A stretch of 27,425 bases of DNA from a virus, in the IMG/VR virus record IMGVR_UViG_3300043449_000196, positions 1 to 27,425 of that record. One strand, given 5' to 3'. The notes beneath the pieces were generated by a model that ran no database searches, was not told where the DNA came from, and saw only the letters and a program-made list of their open reading frames with translations. Shown here one piece after another: positions 18,069 through 25,966 of the stretch. Made by a program: the position numbers and the translations under genes. Each line of letters opens with the position of its first letter. Position 1 is the stretch's first letter.

Positions 18069-19281
18069 TACAGAATCAAGACTAATCTCTGCCGTACTAA
18101 AAGATAAGCAGATGCATGTTCTTCTCCAGGCAAATGTAGAAAATATCCTAAAGACACACAAGGATATCTGGAACTTTATTCGTCTATACTTTGAGAATAA
18201 TGGCTCCACTCCTCCAGCTGGACTAGTAGTTGAAAAGTTTCGTGATTTCTCTCCAGAGGAAAATGTTGGGGCAACCAAGCATCACCTAGAAGAACTCCAA
18301 GCAGAGTATATGAATGATAGCCTAAAGGATATTATTCGCAATGCAGCTGCAGATGTTCAGGCTGACAAAGGTCTAGAGGCACTAGAGGCACTAATTTCTA
18401 AGACTTCAGAGTTACGTAAGAACACAGCAGCCATTCGTGATATCGATGCAACAGATCTTGAATCAGCAGTTGCTTATTATGAAAATGTAAAGAAGCAGGC
18501 AGAACTTGGATTGTCTGGAATTAAGACTGGACTGCCAGGATTTGACAACTACCTTCCTGCTGGAATTATGCCAGGACAGCTTGGTGTAATGCTTGCATAC
18601 CCAGGTATTGGTAAGTCATGGCTATCACTATACTTTGCAGTACAGGCATGGAAGTCTGGCAAGTCTCCAATGATCGTATCTCTTGAAATGTCTGAAACAG
18701 AAGTTCGTAACCGTGTATTTGCAATTATGGGAGATGGCCTTTGGTCACACAGAAAACTTTCATCAGGTCAGATTGAGATTGAAGATCTCAAGATGTGGCA
18801 CCAGAAAGCTTTGCAAGGCAAGCCAGAGTTTCACATTATTTCAAACGATTCAGGTGGAGAAGTAACACCATCTGTTTTGCGTGGAAAGATTGATCAATAC
18901 AAGCCAGACTTCGTAGTAGTTGACTACTTGCAGCTTATGTCTCCAAACCAAAAATCAGATAACGAGACGGTACGTATGAAGAACCTTTCTCGTGAACTAA
19001 AGCTTATGGCTATTAGCGAAGAAGTACCTATTATTGCTATCTCATCTGCTACACCTGATGATGTAACTAAGCTAGATACTGTTCCTACACTTGGACAAAC
19101 TGCTTGGTCTCGTCAGATTGCTTACGATGCTGACTGGGTACTTGCCCTTGGTCGTGGAACAAACTCTGATATTATTGAGTGCGTATTCAGAAAGAACCGT
19201 AATGGTTTTATGGGAGAGTTCCTAGTTCAGGCAGACTTCGATAAGGGATACTATAAGTACAAGGATTTTGAGGATAAGTAA
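18061..19281 (+). CDS. DnaB-family replicative helicase
   Basis: Unwinds the phage replication fork, likely as a hexamer working with the primase coded next. The 406-residue protein has a DnaB-type N-terminal helical domain (~1-110) and a RecA-like ATPase domain (~150-400). The Walker A loop AYPGIGKS is at 179-186, the catalytic-glutamate motif SLEMS surrounds E209, Walker B DYLQLM starts at D288, and an FRKNRNG motif near the C-terminus would give the arginine finger. The usual first P-loop glycine is alanine, and the family QLSR-like stretch reads ISSATP. The start is GTG at 18061, with GAGGAAG at 18047-18053; it gives a normal DnaB beginning. It joins the primase through TAATG. Arginine codons are mostly CGT. 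Confidence 0.92.
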   Translation: MNNTESRLISAVLKDKQMHVLLQANVENILKTHKDIWNFIRLYFENNGSTPPAGLVVEKFRDFSPEENVGATKHHLEELQAEYMNDSLKDIIRNAAADVQADKGLEALEALISKTSELRKNTAAIRDIDATDLESAVAYYENVKKQAELGLSGIKTGLPGFDNYLPAGIMPGQLGVMLAYPGIGKSWLSLYFAVQAWKSGKSPMIVSLEMSETEVRNRVFAIMGDGLWSHRKLSSGQIEIEDLKMWHQKALQGKPEFHIISNDSGGEVTPSVLRGKIDQYKPDFVVVDYLQLMSPNQKSDNETVRMKNLSRELKLMAISEEVPIIAISSATPDDVTKLDTVPTLGQTAWSRQIAYDADWVLALGRGTNSDIIECVFRKNRNGFMGEFLVQADFDKGYYKYKDFEDK

Positions 19282-20198
19282 TGTCTGTATATACTTCTGA
19301 TCAAATCAAGAAAATTCTAGTTGGTGCTGGCATCACAATCGAAAAAGAAGTTGATTCTGACTACATTATCTTCTGTCCTTTTCATGCCAATAATAGAACG
19401 CCTGCTGGTGAAATAGATAAGAGTACTGGAAAGTTCTTTTGTTTTTCATGCCACCACGTTGCTGATTTGATAGAAGTTGTTATGCACACTACAGGACGTA
19501 GCTACTTTGAGGCAGCAAGATATATCAAGTCAAAGGAGGGTGTATCTTCTATCCTTGGGGACATTGAGAAAAAGCTTGTGGCTATCCCAGATTATGTTCA
19601 GTATGATCAGTTGATAATAAAAAGACTTAATCAACAAGCTCTGGAGTCTCCAAGAGCAATGAGGTATTATTCTGGAAGATTGATTACAGAGGCATCTGTC
19701 AAGAAGTTTCAGCTAGGATTTTCAGAAAAACAAGATATGGTAACTATTCCAGTTTCAGCACCAGACGGTATGGAAGTTGGATTTGTTGGAAGATCTATCG
19801 AAGGAAAAGATTTTAAGAATACTCCAGGACTTCCAAAGTCCAAAGTTCTTTTCAACCTTCATAGAGTAAAGACATCAAATAGAGTTTATGTTGTAGAGTC
19901 ATCATTTGACGCTATCAGATTAGACCAGGTTGGAATTCCAGCAGTTGCAACACTAGGGGCTATGGTCTCTACAAAACAAATAGAGCTTCTTCGTAAGTAC
20001 TTTAACTCTGTTTTTGTTATAGCAGATAATGACGAGGCAGGAAGTAACATGAGAGACAAGATTATTAAGAGTCTTGGTCCAATGGTTACAACTGTTAAGT
20101 TAGACTCTAGCTACAAAGACATTGGAGACATGCAGGACGAAGATATAAAAAGGCTAGATATGTCATTTGACAAATCAATAATGGCCATGCTACAATAA
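19281..20198 (+). CDS. DnaG-type DNA primase (zinc finger plus TOPRIM)
   Basis: Makes RNA primers at the fork. The 305-residue protein has an N-terminal zinc-binding module with C32, H35, C54 and C57 (CHC2 type) and a TOPRIM domain with E206 and D210 (ESSFDAI) and the DND motif at D249-D251, the metal-binding residues of primase catalysis. It is about half the length of cellular DnaG and lacks the C-terminal helicase-binding domain, as do many phage primases, so contact with the helicase must be made in another way. It is coupled to the helicase by TAATG, with GAGGA 6 bases upstream. Arginine codons are mainly AGA, unlike the helicase before it and the binding protein after it. Confidence 0.9.
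   Translation: MSVYTSDQIKKILVGAGITIEKEVDSDYIIFCPFHANNRTPAGEIDKSTGKFFCFSCHHVADLIEVVMHTTGRSYFEAARYIKSKEGVSSILGDIEKKLVAIPDYVQYDQLIIKRLNQQALESPRAMRYYSGRLITEASVKKFQLGFSEKQDMVTIPVSAPDGMEVGFVGRSIEGKDFKNTPGLPKSKVLFNLHRVKTSNRVYVVESSFDAIRLDQVGIPAVATLGAMVSTKQIELLRKYFNSVFVIADNDEAGSNMRDKIIKSLGPMVTTVKLDSSYKDIGDMQDEDIKRLDMSFDKSIMAMLQ
20188..20196 (+). promoter_or_regulatory. Possible extended -10 box (TGC-TACAAT)
   Basis: TGCTACAAT overlaps the last codons of the primase gene, 31 bases before the ATG at 20227; AAGGAG lies at 20215-20220. It would give the single-strand binding protein gene its own promoter, which fits the high amounts such proteins need. Confidence 0.45.
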
Positions 20199-20226
20199 GA
20201 TAACAAACACAAACAAGGAGAAAAAA

Positions 20227-20880
20227 ATGGGAGTAATCAAAGGGCTAAAAGATATCAATGCAATTCTTGATAAGCCAAAGTATGAAAGCACAGGCACTAA
20301 GGTCCGTTGGGTAAAGCTAGCTGACGGTCAGGCTGCAAAGATTCGTTTCGTTGAGGAACTAGATCAGGATTCAGCACACTATGCAGATGAGCGTGGCTTG
20401 TCTGTTGTTATTGCACAGCACACTAATCCAAAGGACTACAAGCGTATGGCTGCTTGTACCATGGAAACTGAAGGTCGTTGCTTTGCATGTGAAATGGCTC
20501 GTAAGGAGCCAAAGGCAGGATGGCGTTCAAAGCTTCGCTTCTACTGCAACGTACTAGTTGACGATGGCCTTGAGGCACCATACATTGCTGTCTGGTCACA
20601 GGGTGTAACAAAGCAGTCTGCATTCAACACAATTCGTGAGTACGCACTTGAGACTGGTAGCATTTCAAACCTAGTATGGAAGCTAAAGCGTAATGGTCAG
20701 GGAACTGAAACCAACTACACTCTTATTCCTACTGGCCCAGACTCAGAGCCATTTGCTTGGGGAGACTTCGAATTCCACAACCTTGAGAAGGTAGTTCGTG
20801 AAGTTCCTTATCCAGAGCAGGAAGCCTTCTACTTTGGCTTCGACACTCCGTCTGTCACATCAACCAATATTGATTGGTAA
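20227..20880 (+). CDS. gp32-like zinc single-stranded DNA-binding protein
   Basis: Coats single-stranded DNA at the fork and during recombination. The 217-residue protein has a zinc-ligand set H65, C77, C85 and C88 inside a probable OB fold, closely matching the order and spacing of T4 gp32 (H64, C77, C87, C90). It lacks the long acidic gp32 tail and ends in TNIDW, so a short acidic-aromatic tip may serve for partner contact. The ribosome site is AAGGAG, 6 bases before ATG. All 11 arginines use CGT or CGC, the codon pattern expected of a heavily translated gene, and an intrinsic terminator follows at once. Confidence 0.82.
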   Translation: MGVIKGLKDINAILDKPKYESTGTKVRWVKLADGQAAKIRFVEELDQDSAHYADERGLSVVIAQHTNPKDYKRMAACTMETEGRCFACEMARKEPKAGWRSKLRFYCNVLVDDGLEAPYIAVWSQGVTKQSAFNTIREYALETGSISNLVWKLKRNGQGTETNYTLIPTGPDSEPFAWGDFEFHNLEKVVREVPYPEQEAFYFGFDTPSVTSTNIDW

Positions 20881-20892
20881 TTAGTTTGATTT

Positions 20893-20932
20893 GGGGGTAA
20901 CTTCGGTTGCCCCCATTTCATCTTATCTTTTT
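20893..20932 (+). terminator. Intrinsic terminator with UUCG tetraloop
   Basis: A 9-base-pair stem (20893-20901 with 20906-20914, one G-U pair) closes a UUCG loop through a C-G pair, the extra-stable cUUCGg form. A T-rich tract ends in five Ts at 20928-20932. It lies 12 bases after the binding-protein stop and separates it from the dnaE transcript. Confidence 0.9.
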
Positions 20933-20934
20933 AA

Positions 20935-20960
20935 CATAATTTTTATATAACAGTAAAGGA
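20935..20960 (+). promoter_or_regulatory. Weak promoter candidate and ribosome site for dnaE
   Basis: An AT-rich stretch with a TATATA/TATAAC -10-like hexamer at about 20944-20951 is followed by AAAGGA at 20955-20960, 5 bases before the ATG at 20966. Because a strong terminator lies just upstream, a promoter is expected here, but the -10 is not clean and no -35 is obvious. Confidence 0.4.
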
Positions 20961-20965
20961 AATCA

Positions 20966-23900
20966 ATGAGTTACGCTGGTCTACACGTCCACACACACTA
21001 CTCGCTATTTGACGGAATTGCCACACCACAGGAATATGTGGATCGTGCCGTATCGCTGGGAATGCCAGCAATTGCAATCACAGACCATGGATCTCTATCT
21101 GGTCACCGTGAAATGTATCGTGCTGCCAAAGAGGCAGGAATCAAGCCAATCCTAGGTATCGAAGGGTACATCACTAAGGATCGTTTTCACCATGAAGACA
21201 AGAAGGCCAAGAACGACCCACTTGACCTTAACTATAATCACCTAATTATTATTGCCAAGAACTCTAAGGGGTTGCAGAACCTTAATAAGCTAAATGAGAT
21301 TGCTTGGACTGAAGGATTCTATAAGAAGCCACGTATTGACTGGGATGTACTTGAAGAATATAAGGATGGGCTAATCATTACATCTGGATGTCTTTCTGGA
21401 GTTTTAGCAAAGGCTATTGAAGCAAATGAGTTTGCATATGCAAAAGAGCATATCCAAAAGTGTAAGTCAATCTTTGGAGACGACTACTACATTGAAGTAA
21501 TGCCACATAACCCACCAGAGATTAACAAGGCTCTGCTAGACCTAGCAGATGAGTTTGGCGTGAAGCCAGTTGTAACTCCAGACTGCCACCACTCTGACCC
21601 ATCACAGAAAGAGATTCAAGAACTAAAGCTGATTCTTAACTCTTACTCTAATAAGGTTGAGAAGGGTGCAACATATGATGGTTCTAAGAAGTATGATAAC
21701 CTAATGGACCGTCTTGACTACCTGTACGGTGCTGAACGTCAGATGTCATTTAATAAGTTTGAGATTCACCTACTATCAGATGAAGAGATGCACAATGCCA
21801 TGAAGGCACAAGGCATTGATCGTGAAGATATGTATGAAGCAACTCGTGAGATTGTTGACAAGGTAGAAGACTATAAGATTAAAGATCACCAAGACTTGCT
21901 ACCTGTACAGTATCAGAATCCTAATAAAGAACTTCGTGAACTTGCAATTGCAGGTCTTAAGGAGCGAGGTATTGAAACTGAAGAATATCTTGCAAGACTA
22001 GAAGAAGAGCTTGAAGTAATCGAAGCAAAGAACTTTGGCCCATACTTTCTTGTTGTACGCTCCATGATTGCATGGGCTAAGAAGGAAGGCATCATGGTAG
22101 GTCCTGGTCGTGGTTCTGCTGCAGGATCTCTTCTTTGCTACTCTTTGGGTATTACAGATATTGATCCTATTGAACATGGACTATTGTTCTTCCGTTTTAT
22201 TAACCCAGAACGTAATGACTTCCCAGATATCGATACAGATATTCAGGACTCACGCCGTGAAGAGGTAAAGGATTATCTGGTTCGTCAGTATAAGCACGTA
22301 GCATCTATTGCAACATTCTTGCAGTTCCGTGGAAAGGGTATGGTTCGTGATATTGCACGTACATTGAACGTACCTCTCCCAGATGTAAATAAGGTGCTTA
22401 AGGTAGTAGATGACTGGGACGATTATTGTTCATCAAAGCAGTCAGCTTGGTTCCGTGAAAAGTATCCAGAGATTGAAACATATGGAGAACTTCTTCGTGG
22501 TCGTATTCGTGGAACAGGTATTCACGCTGCTGGTGTTGTTACATCTAAGCAGCCAATCTTTAAGTTTGCTCCACTAGAGACTCGCACATCTCCAGGAAAC
22601 AAAGAGCGTATCCCTGTTGTTGCGGTAGACATGGAAGAAGCAGAGCGTATTGGTCTAATTAAGATTGACGCACTTGGTCTAAAGACACTTTCAGTACTGC
22701 GTGATACATTAGATATTATTGAAGAACGTCATGATAGTAAGATTGATTTGCTATCTATTGATATGAATGATGCAAATGTTTATCGTATGCTCTCTGATGG
22801 ATACACCAAGGGTGTGTTCCAGTGTGAAGCTACGCCATATACCAACTTGCTAGTTAAGATGGGTGTAAAGAATCTTGCAGAGCTGTCTGCATCTAATGCT
22901 CTGGTTCGTCCAGGTGCTGCCAATACTATTGGTAAGGACTACATTGCACGTAAGCAGGGTCGCCAGAACATCGACTACAAGCACCAAGTAATGAAATCAT
23001 TTACTGCAGAAACATATGGATGTATCTTGTATCAGGAACAGGTTATGCAGGCCTGTACAGAACTTGGCGGTATGACTATGGCTGAGGCAGATAAGGTGCG
23101 TAAGATTATTGGTAAGAAGAAGGATGCTAAAGAGTTTGATCAGTTTAAGGATCAGTTCGTTAAGGGTGCATCACGATTCCTATCACCAAACGTTGCTGAA
23201 GAACTATGGACAGACTTTGAGGCTCACGCAGGGTACTCATTCAACAAGTCACACGCAGTAGCATATTCAACGTTATCATACTGGACTGCATGGCTTAAGT
23301 ATCACTATCCACTTGAGTTTATGTACTCACTACTTAAAAACGAAAAGGATAAAGATGCTAGAACTGAATATCTTATTGAGGCAAAAAGAATGGGGATTAG
23401 CATTAAGCTACCTCATGTTAATGATTCAGATATTGACTTTAAAATTGAGGGCAAAGGTATTCGCTTTGGGCTATCAGGTATTAAGTATATTTCTGACAAG
23501 ATCGCTGAAAAGTACATTTCAGCAAGACCTTTCAATTCGCATGCTGAACTTGAGGAGTTTACTTTTACTAAGGGAAACGGAGTTAACTCTCGTGCTCTTC
23601 AGTCATTACGAACGATTGGTGCAGCTACATTCTCAGATAATCCTAGGAATGACGAAGAGATTAAAGCAAACCTATACGAGTATCTAAACCTTCCAGAGTT
23701 TAATATTACGGTTCCACAGCATTACCACGCATTTATTAATGATGTGGAAGAGTTCGAAGAAAAAGGCTCTTTCATTCTAATGGGTATGGCCAAGGGGCTA
23801 AAGCGAGGTAAGGGTTGGAGTCGTGTAGAGATTCTAGACAAGACAGGAAGCGTAGGTATATTCGATGATGAACAGTCTACAATCGAAACTGGAAAGACAT

Positions 23901-24241
23901 ATCTTATTTTGGCTAGCGATAATCGCATTGCTGAGGCCATCCAGATTGATGAGATTGGTAAGGTTGATTCGGCACTTGTAAAGTATCTAAACTACAAGCA
24001 ATTGCCATATAAAGATGAAGAGCTATTTGTTGTATCTTTTAAGCCACGTATTACAAAGGCTGGAAAGAAGATGGCAACACTTACTTTGGCAGATGCAGGA
24101 AGAGAGTTACATCCTGTAACAGTATTTCCTACAGCATTTGCTAAGGCATACATGAAGATTCAAGAAGGTTCTGCATACAAGTTTGACTTGGGCAAAACTA
24201 AAGACGGTACAGTGATTATGGAGGACGTACATGCAATTTGA
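20966..24241 (+). CDS. dnaE: DNA polymerase III alpha subunit (DnaE-like)
   Basis: The phage replicative polymerase (family C), 1091 residues, slightly shorter than the roughly 1160 of bacterial DnaE. The N-terminal PHP domain keeps all nine metal ligands expected of an active exonuclease: H7, H9, D16, H41, E66, H92, C142, D206 and H208. The palm motif P-D-I-D-T-D is at 420-425 (D423 and D425 as metal ligands) and the third catalytic aspartate is D568 in KIDALGL. A helix-hairpin-helix-like segment near 870-890 and a C-terminal OB fold at ~1005-1091 (KPRITKAGKKMATLTLADA) follow. No separate proofreading exonuclease or clamp gene is visible here. It starts after the terminator and overlaps the MazG-like gene by 11 bases. 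Confidence 0.96.
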   Translation: MSYAGLHVHTHYSLFDGIATPQEYVDRAVSLGMPAIAITDHGSLSGHREMYRAAKEAGIKPILGIEGYITKDRFHHEDKKAKNDPLDLNYNHLIIIAKNSKGLQNLNKLNEIAWTEGFYKKPRIDWDVLEEYKDGLIITSGCLSGVLAKAIEANEFAYAKEHIQKCKSIFGDDYYIEVMPHNPPEINKALLDLADEFGVKPVVTPDCHHSDPSQKEIQELKLILNSYSNKVEKGATYDGSKKYDNLMDRLDYLYGAERQMSFNKFEIHLLSDEEMHNAMKAQGIDREDMYEATREIVDKVEDYKIKDHQDLLPVQYQNPNKELRELAIAGLKERGIETEEYLARLEEELEVIEAKNFGPYFLVVRSMIAWAKKEGIMVGPGRGSAAGSLLCYSLGITDIDPIEHGLLFFRFINPERNDFPDIDTDIQDSRREEVKDYLVRQYKHVASIATFLQFRGKGMVRDIARTLNVPLPDVNKVLKVVDDWDDYCSSKQSAWFREKYPEIETYGELLRGRIRGTGIHAAGVVTSKQPIFKFAPLETRTSPGNKERIPVVAVDMEEAERIGLIKIDALGLKTLSVLRDTLDIIEERHDSKIDLLSIDMNDANVYRMLSDGYTKGVFQCEATPYTNLLVKMGVKNLAELSASNALVRPGAANTIGKDYIARKQGRQNIDYKHQVMKSFTAETYGCILYQEQVMQACTELGGMTMAEADKVRKIIGKKKDAKEFDQFKDQFVKGASRFLSPNVAEELWTDFEAHAGYSFNKSHAVAYSTLSYWTAWLKYHYPLEFMYSLLKNEKDKDARTEYLIEAKRMGISIKLPHVNDSDIDFKIEGKGIRFGLSGIKYISDKIAEKYISARPFNSHAELEEFTFTKGNGVNSRALQSLRTIGAATFSDNPRNDEEIKANLYEYLNLPEFNITVPQHYHAFINDVEEFEEKGSFILMGMAKGLKRGKGWSRVEILDKTGSVGIFDDEQSTIETGKTYLILASDNRIAEAIQIDEIGKVDSALVKYLNYKQLPYKDEELFVVSFKPRITKAGKKMATLTLADAGRELHPVTVFPTAFAKAYMKIQEGSAYKFDLGKTKDGTVIMEDVHAI

Positions 24242-24551
24242 TGATTGGGCAGAAGAGCTACACAAGACTGCCGTAGAAAAGGGCTTTTGGCCTGAAGATG
24301 TAGATGACATTTTTGTTACAAAGCAGCTAATGATGATTGTGTCAGAAGCTGTAGAAGTAATGGAAGCTATCCGTAAGGATAAGGGAGAAGATCAGATCGC
24401 TGATGAGATGGCAGATATCCTTATTAGAACACTAGACCTTTATGCAGGTCTTGTAGAAAACGGGTATACTAGAACTTCCCTAGATTATGCTATGGAAAAG
24501 AAAACAAACTTTAATAAGACTAGACCAGAAAGGCACGGAGTTAGATTCTAA
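24231..24551 (+). CDS. MazG-like nucleotide pyrophosphohydrolase
   Basis: Probably hydrolyses nucleoside triphosphates to monophosphates, either to clean abnormal dNTPs or to alter host signalling nucleotides. The 106-residue protein has the all-alpha NTP-PPase metal motif E39-x-x-E42 and E59-x-x-D62, with helices around it. It is single-domain, about 100 residues, as in phage MazG and dUTPase-like members. Start choice: GGAGGA at 24220-24225 lies 5 bases upstream, inside the dnaE gene. It sits between the polymerase and NrdH-redoxin, which fits a nucleotide-pool role. The true substrate cannot be read from sequence. Confidence 0.82.
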   Translation: MQFDDWAEELHKTAVEKGFWPEDVDDIFVTKQLMMIVSEAVEVMEAIRKDKGEDQIADEMADILIRTLDLYAGLVENGYTRTSLDYAMEKKTNFNKTRPERHGVRF

Positions 24552-24781
24552 TGATTAATGTATATACAAACGAAAATTGCACACAGTGTGAGCAGACCAA
24601 GAAGTTCCTTGATAAGGTAGGGCTTGAATATAATGTTAAGCCATTTGCCGAACACCCAGAAGAGCTAAAGCGTTTTGTTGAGATGGGATTCAAGGCAGCA
24701 CCCATTGTTGAGACTGATACAGATGTTTGGTCTGGATTCAAGATTGACAAGCTTAATGGATTGGCTGAGGCTTCACTATAA
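24551..24781 (+). CDS. nrdH: NrdH-type glutaredoxin
   Basis: A small thiol redoxin of 76 residues that normally gives electrons to class Ib ribonucleotide reductase. The redox pair is C10-T-Q-C13, with Gln in the third place as in NrdH proteins. A conserved Pro (AAPIVE, residues 56-61) follows as the cis-Pro loop, and the WSGF motif near residue 66 is the C-terminal signature of NrdH. It begins on TAATG of the MazG-like gene. No reductase gene is in this window, so the partner is either elsewhere in the phage or the host enzyme. Confidence 0.88.
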   Translation: MINVYTNENCTQCEQTKKFLDKVGLEYNVKPFAEHPEELKRFVEMGFKAAPIVETDTDVWSGFKIDKLNGLAEASL

Positions 24782-25794
24782 TGACTGTAACTGTAGAAGA
24801 TGTATTAGCACAACTTAATCCTAAACTACGTAAAGGCCTTATGATTGGAGATGCAGTGCCAGATACTGAGTACGCTGCAACACCAAGTTTTGGCCTAAAT
24901 CGTGCACTTAATGGTGGACTACCATATGGTCGTCAGGTATTGATCTGGGGATCAAAGTCGTCTGCCAAGTCATCAGTATGCCTGCAGACAATTGCATTGG
25001 CACAGAAGGAAGGCAAGGTCTGTGCTTGGATTGATGCTGAGATGTCCTATGACAGAACTTGGGCTGAACGCCTTGGGGTAGATACCTCAAAACTTATTGT
25101 GTCTCAGGCACGTACTATCAATGAGATGGTTGACATTGGAACAAACCTAATGCAAGCAGGAGTAGACCTAATTGTAGTTGACTCAATCACATCTCTACTA
25201 CCAGCAATCTATTTTGAAAAAGATTCTGATGAATTAAAGCAGCTTGAGAATACTAAGCAGATTGGTGCAGAAGCAAGAGACTTTAGTAATGCAGTTAAGA
25301 TGCTTAACTATGCTAATAATAAGGTAAAGCCAACGTTGCTTATTCTTATTAGCCAGTCTCGCAATAATATTAGTGCTATGTATACTAGCCAGCAACCAAC
25401 TGGTGGTCAGTCAGTAAAGTTCTATTCATCAACTGTAATTAAGCTGTTCTCGTCAGAGTCAGACAATCAAGCATTGAAGGGAAAAATTAATGTTGGAGAT
25501 AAACTCATTGAAGAAAAGATTGGTAGAAAAGTTCGCTGGGACCTACAGTTCTCTAAGACTTCTCCTGCTTTCCAGGGTGGCGAGTATGACTTCTATTTTA
25601 GAGGCGATGATGTTGGTGTTGACAGTATTGGCGATCTTGTTGACACAGCAGAGTCTCTAGGTATTGTTTCTAGAACTGGTGCATGGTATCAGCTAGAGGA
25701 TGGCACCAAGATCCAGGGTAGAGATGCATTTGTAGCCAGAGTAAAGGAAGACCTAGACCTACAGGATTCTATTAAGGCAAAGCTTAATGGCTAG
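24781..25794 (+). CDS. recA: RecA-like recombinase
   Basis: Strand-exchange ATPase for recombination and repair of phage DNA, 337 residues, close to the length of bacterial RecA. Walker A is at 57-64 and reads GSKSSAKS, with alanine where RecA has the glycine before the lysine. Walker B is LIVVDS, followed by the usual SLLP segment. Much of the central core and the ILISQSR motif are recognisable. The N-terminal helix and C-terminal region are more divergent. It starts on TAATG of nrdH and overlaps the zinc-finger gene by 8 bases. Arginine codons are mostly CGN in the first half and only AGA in the last third. Confidence 0.92.
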   Translation: MTVTVEDVLAQLNPKLRKGLMIGDAVPDTEYAATPSFGLNRALNGGLPYGRQVLIWGSKSSAKSSVCLQTIALAQKEGKVCAWIDAEMSYDRTWAERLGVDTSKLIVSQARTINEMVDIGTNLMQAGVDLIVVDSITSLLPAIYFEKDSDELKQLENTKQIGAEARDFSNAVKMLNYANNKVKPTLLILISQSRNNISAMYTSQQPTGGQSVKFYSSTVIKLFSSESDNQALKGKINVGDKLIEEKIGRKVRWDLQFSKTSPAFQGGEYDFYFRGDDVGVDSIGDLVDTAESLGIVSRTGAWYQLEDGTKIQGRDAFVARVKEDLDLQDSIKAKLNG

Positions 25795-25966
25795 ATATTC
25801 TGTTTATCCAGGTGAATTTATTTGTCACACCTGCAAAGAACTCGTTAAGAGTTTAAGGCTTTATCCAGACAATCACGAAGTAAGTTGGATGTGCAGTAAG
25901 AAGCATCTTACAAATGTGGTATTATATAAGAAGCGAACGAAAAAGGACTATGAGCGAGAAGAATGA
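25787..25966 (+). CDS. 59-residue zinc-finger protein
   Basis: A short gene that a 60-residue length cut-off would miss. It begins at ATG 25787 inside the end of recA (8-base overlap) and stops with TGA at 25964-25966, overlapping the nuclease gene by 17 bases. Residues C13-x-x-C16 and C36-x3-H40 can bind one zinc ion, in a fold too small for more than a single finger. The C-terminus is a charged, Lys/Arg/Glu-rich helix ending DYEREE. The gene is sandwiched between a recombinase and a nuclease in one overlapping run, so a nucleic-acid-binding or protein-bridging role in recombination is plausible but inferred. The ribosome site is poor; coupling to recA is likely. Confidence 0.82.
   Translation: MARYSVYPGEFICHTCKELVKSLRLYPDNHEVSWMCSKKHLTNVVLYKKRTKKDYEREE
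25917..25925 (+). promoter_or_regulatory. Possible extended -10 box (TGG-TATTAT)
   Basis: TGGTATTAT lies inside the zinc-finger gene, 24 bases before the ATG at 25950, with AAAAGGA at 25941-25947. It resembles the other extended -10 sites with one mismatch and could give extra transcription of the nuclease and oxygenase genes. Confidence 0.35.

Noticed and set aside
16984-24783. Matching CACTATAATG at 16984 and 24775 as promoters
   Set aside because: Both are a Ser-Leu-stop end fused to the next ATG through TAATG. They lack the TG of the extended -10, and the sequence is explained by coding.
25914-25949. Longer start for the nuclease gene, adding 12 residues
   Set aside because: The added residues lie within the zinc-finger coding region in another frame and have no ribosome site; ATG 25950 follows AAAAGGA and gives the better N-terminus.
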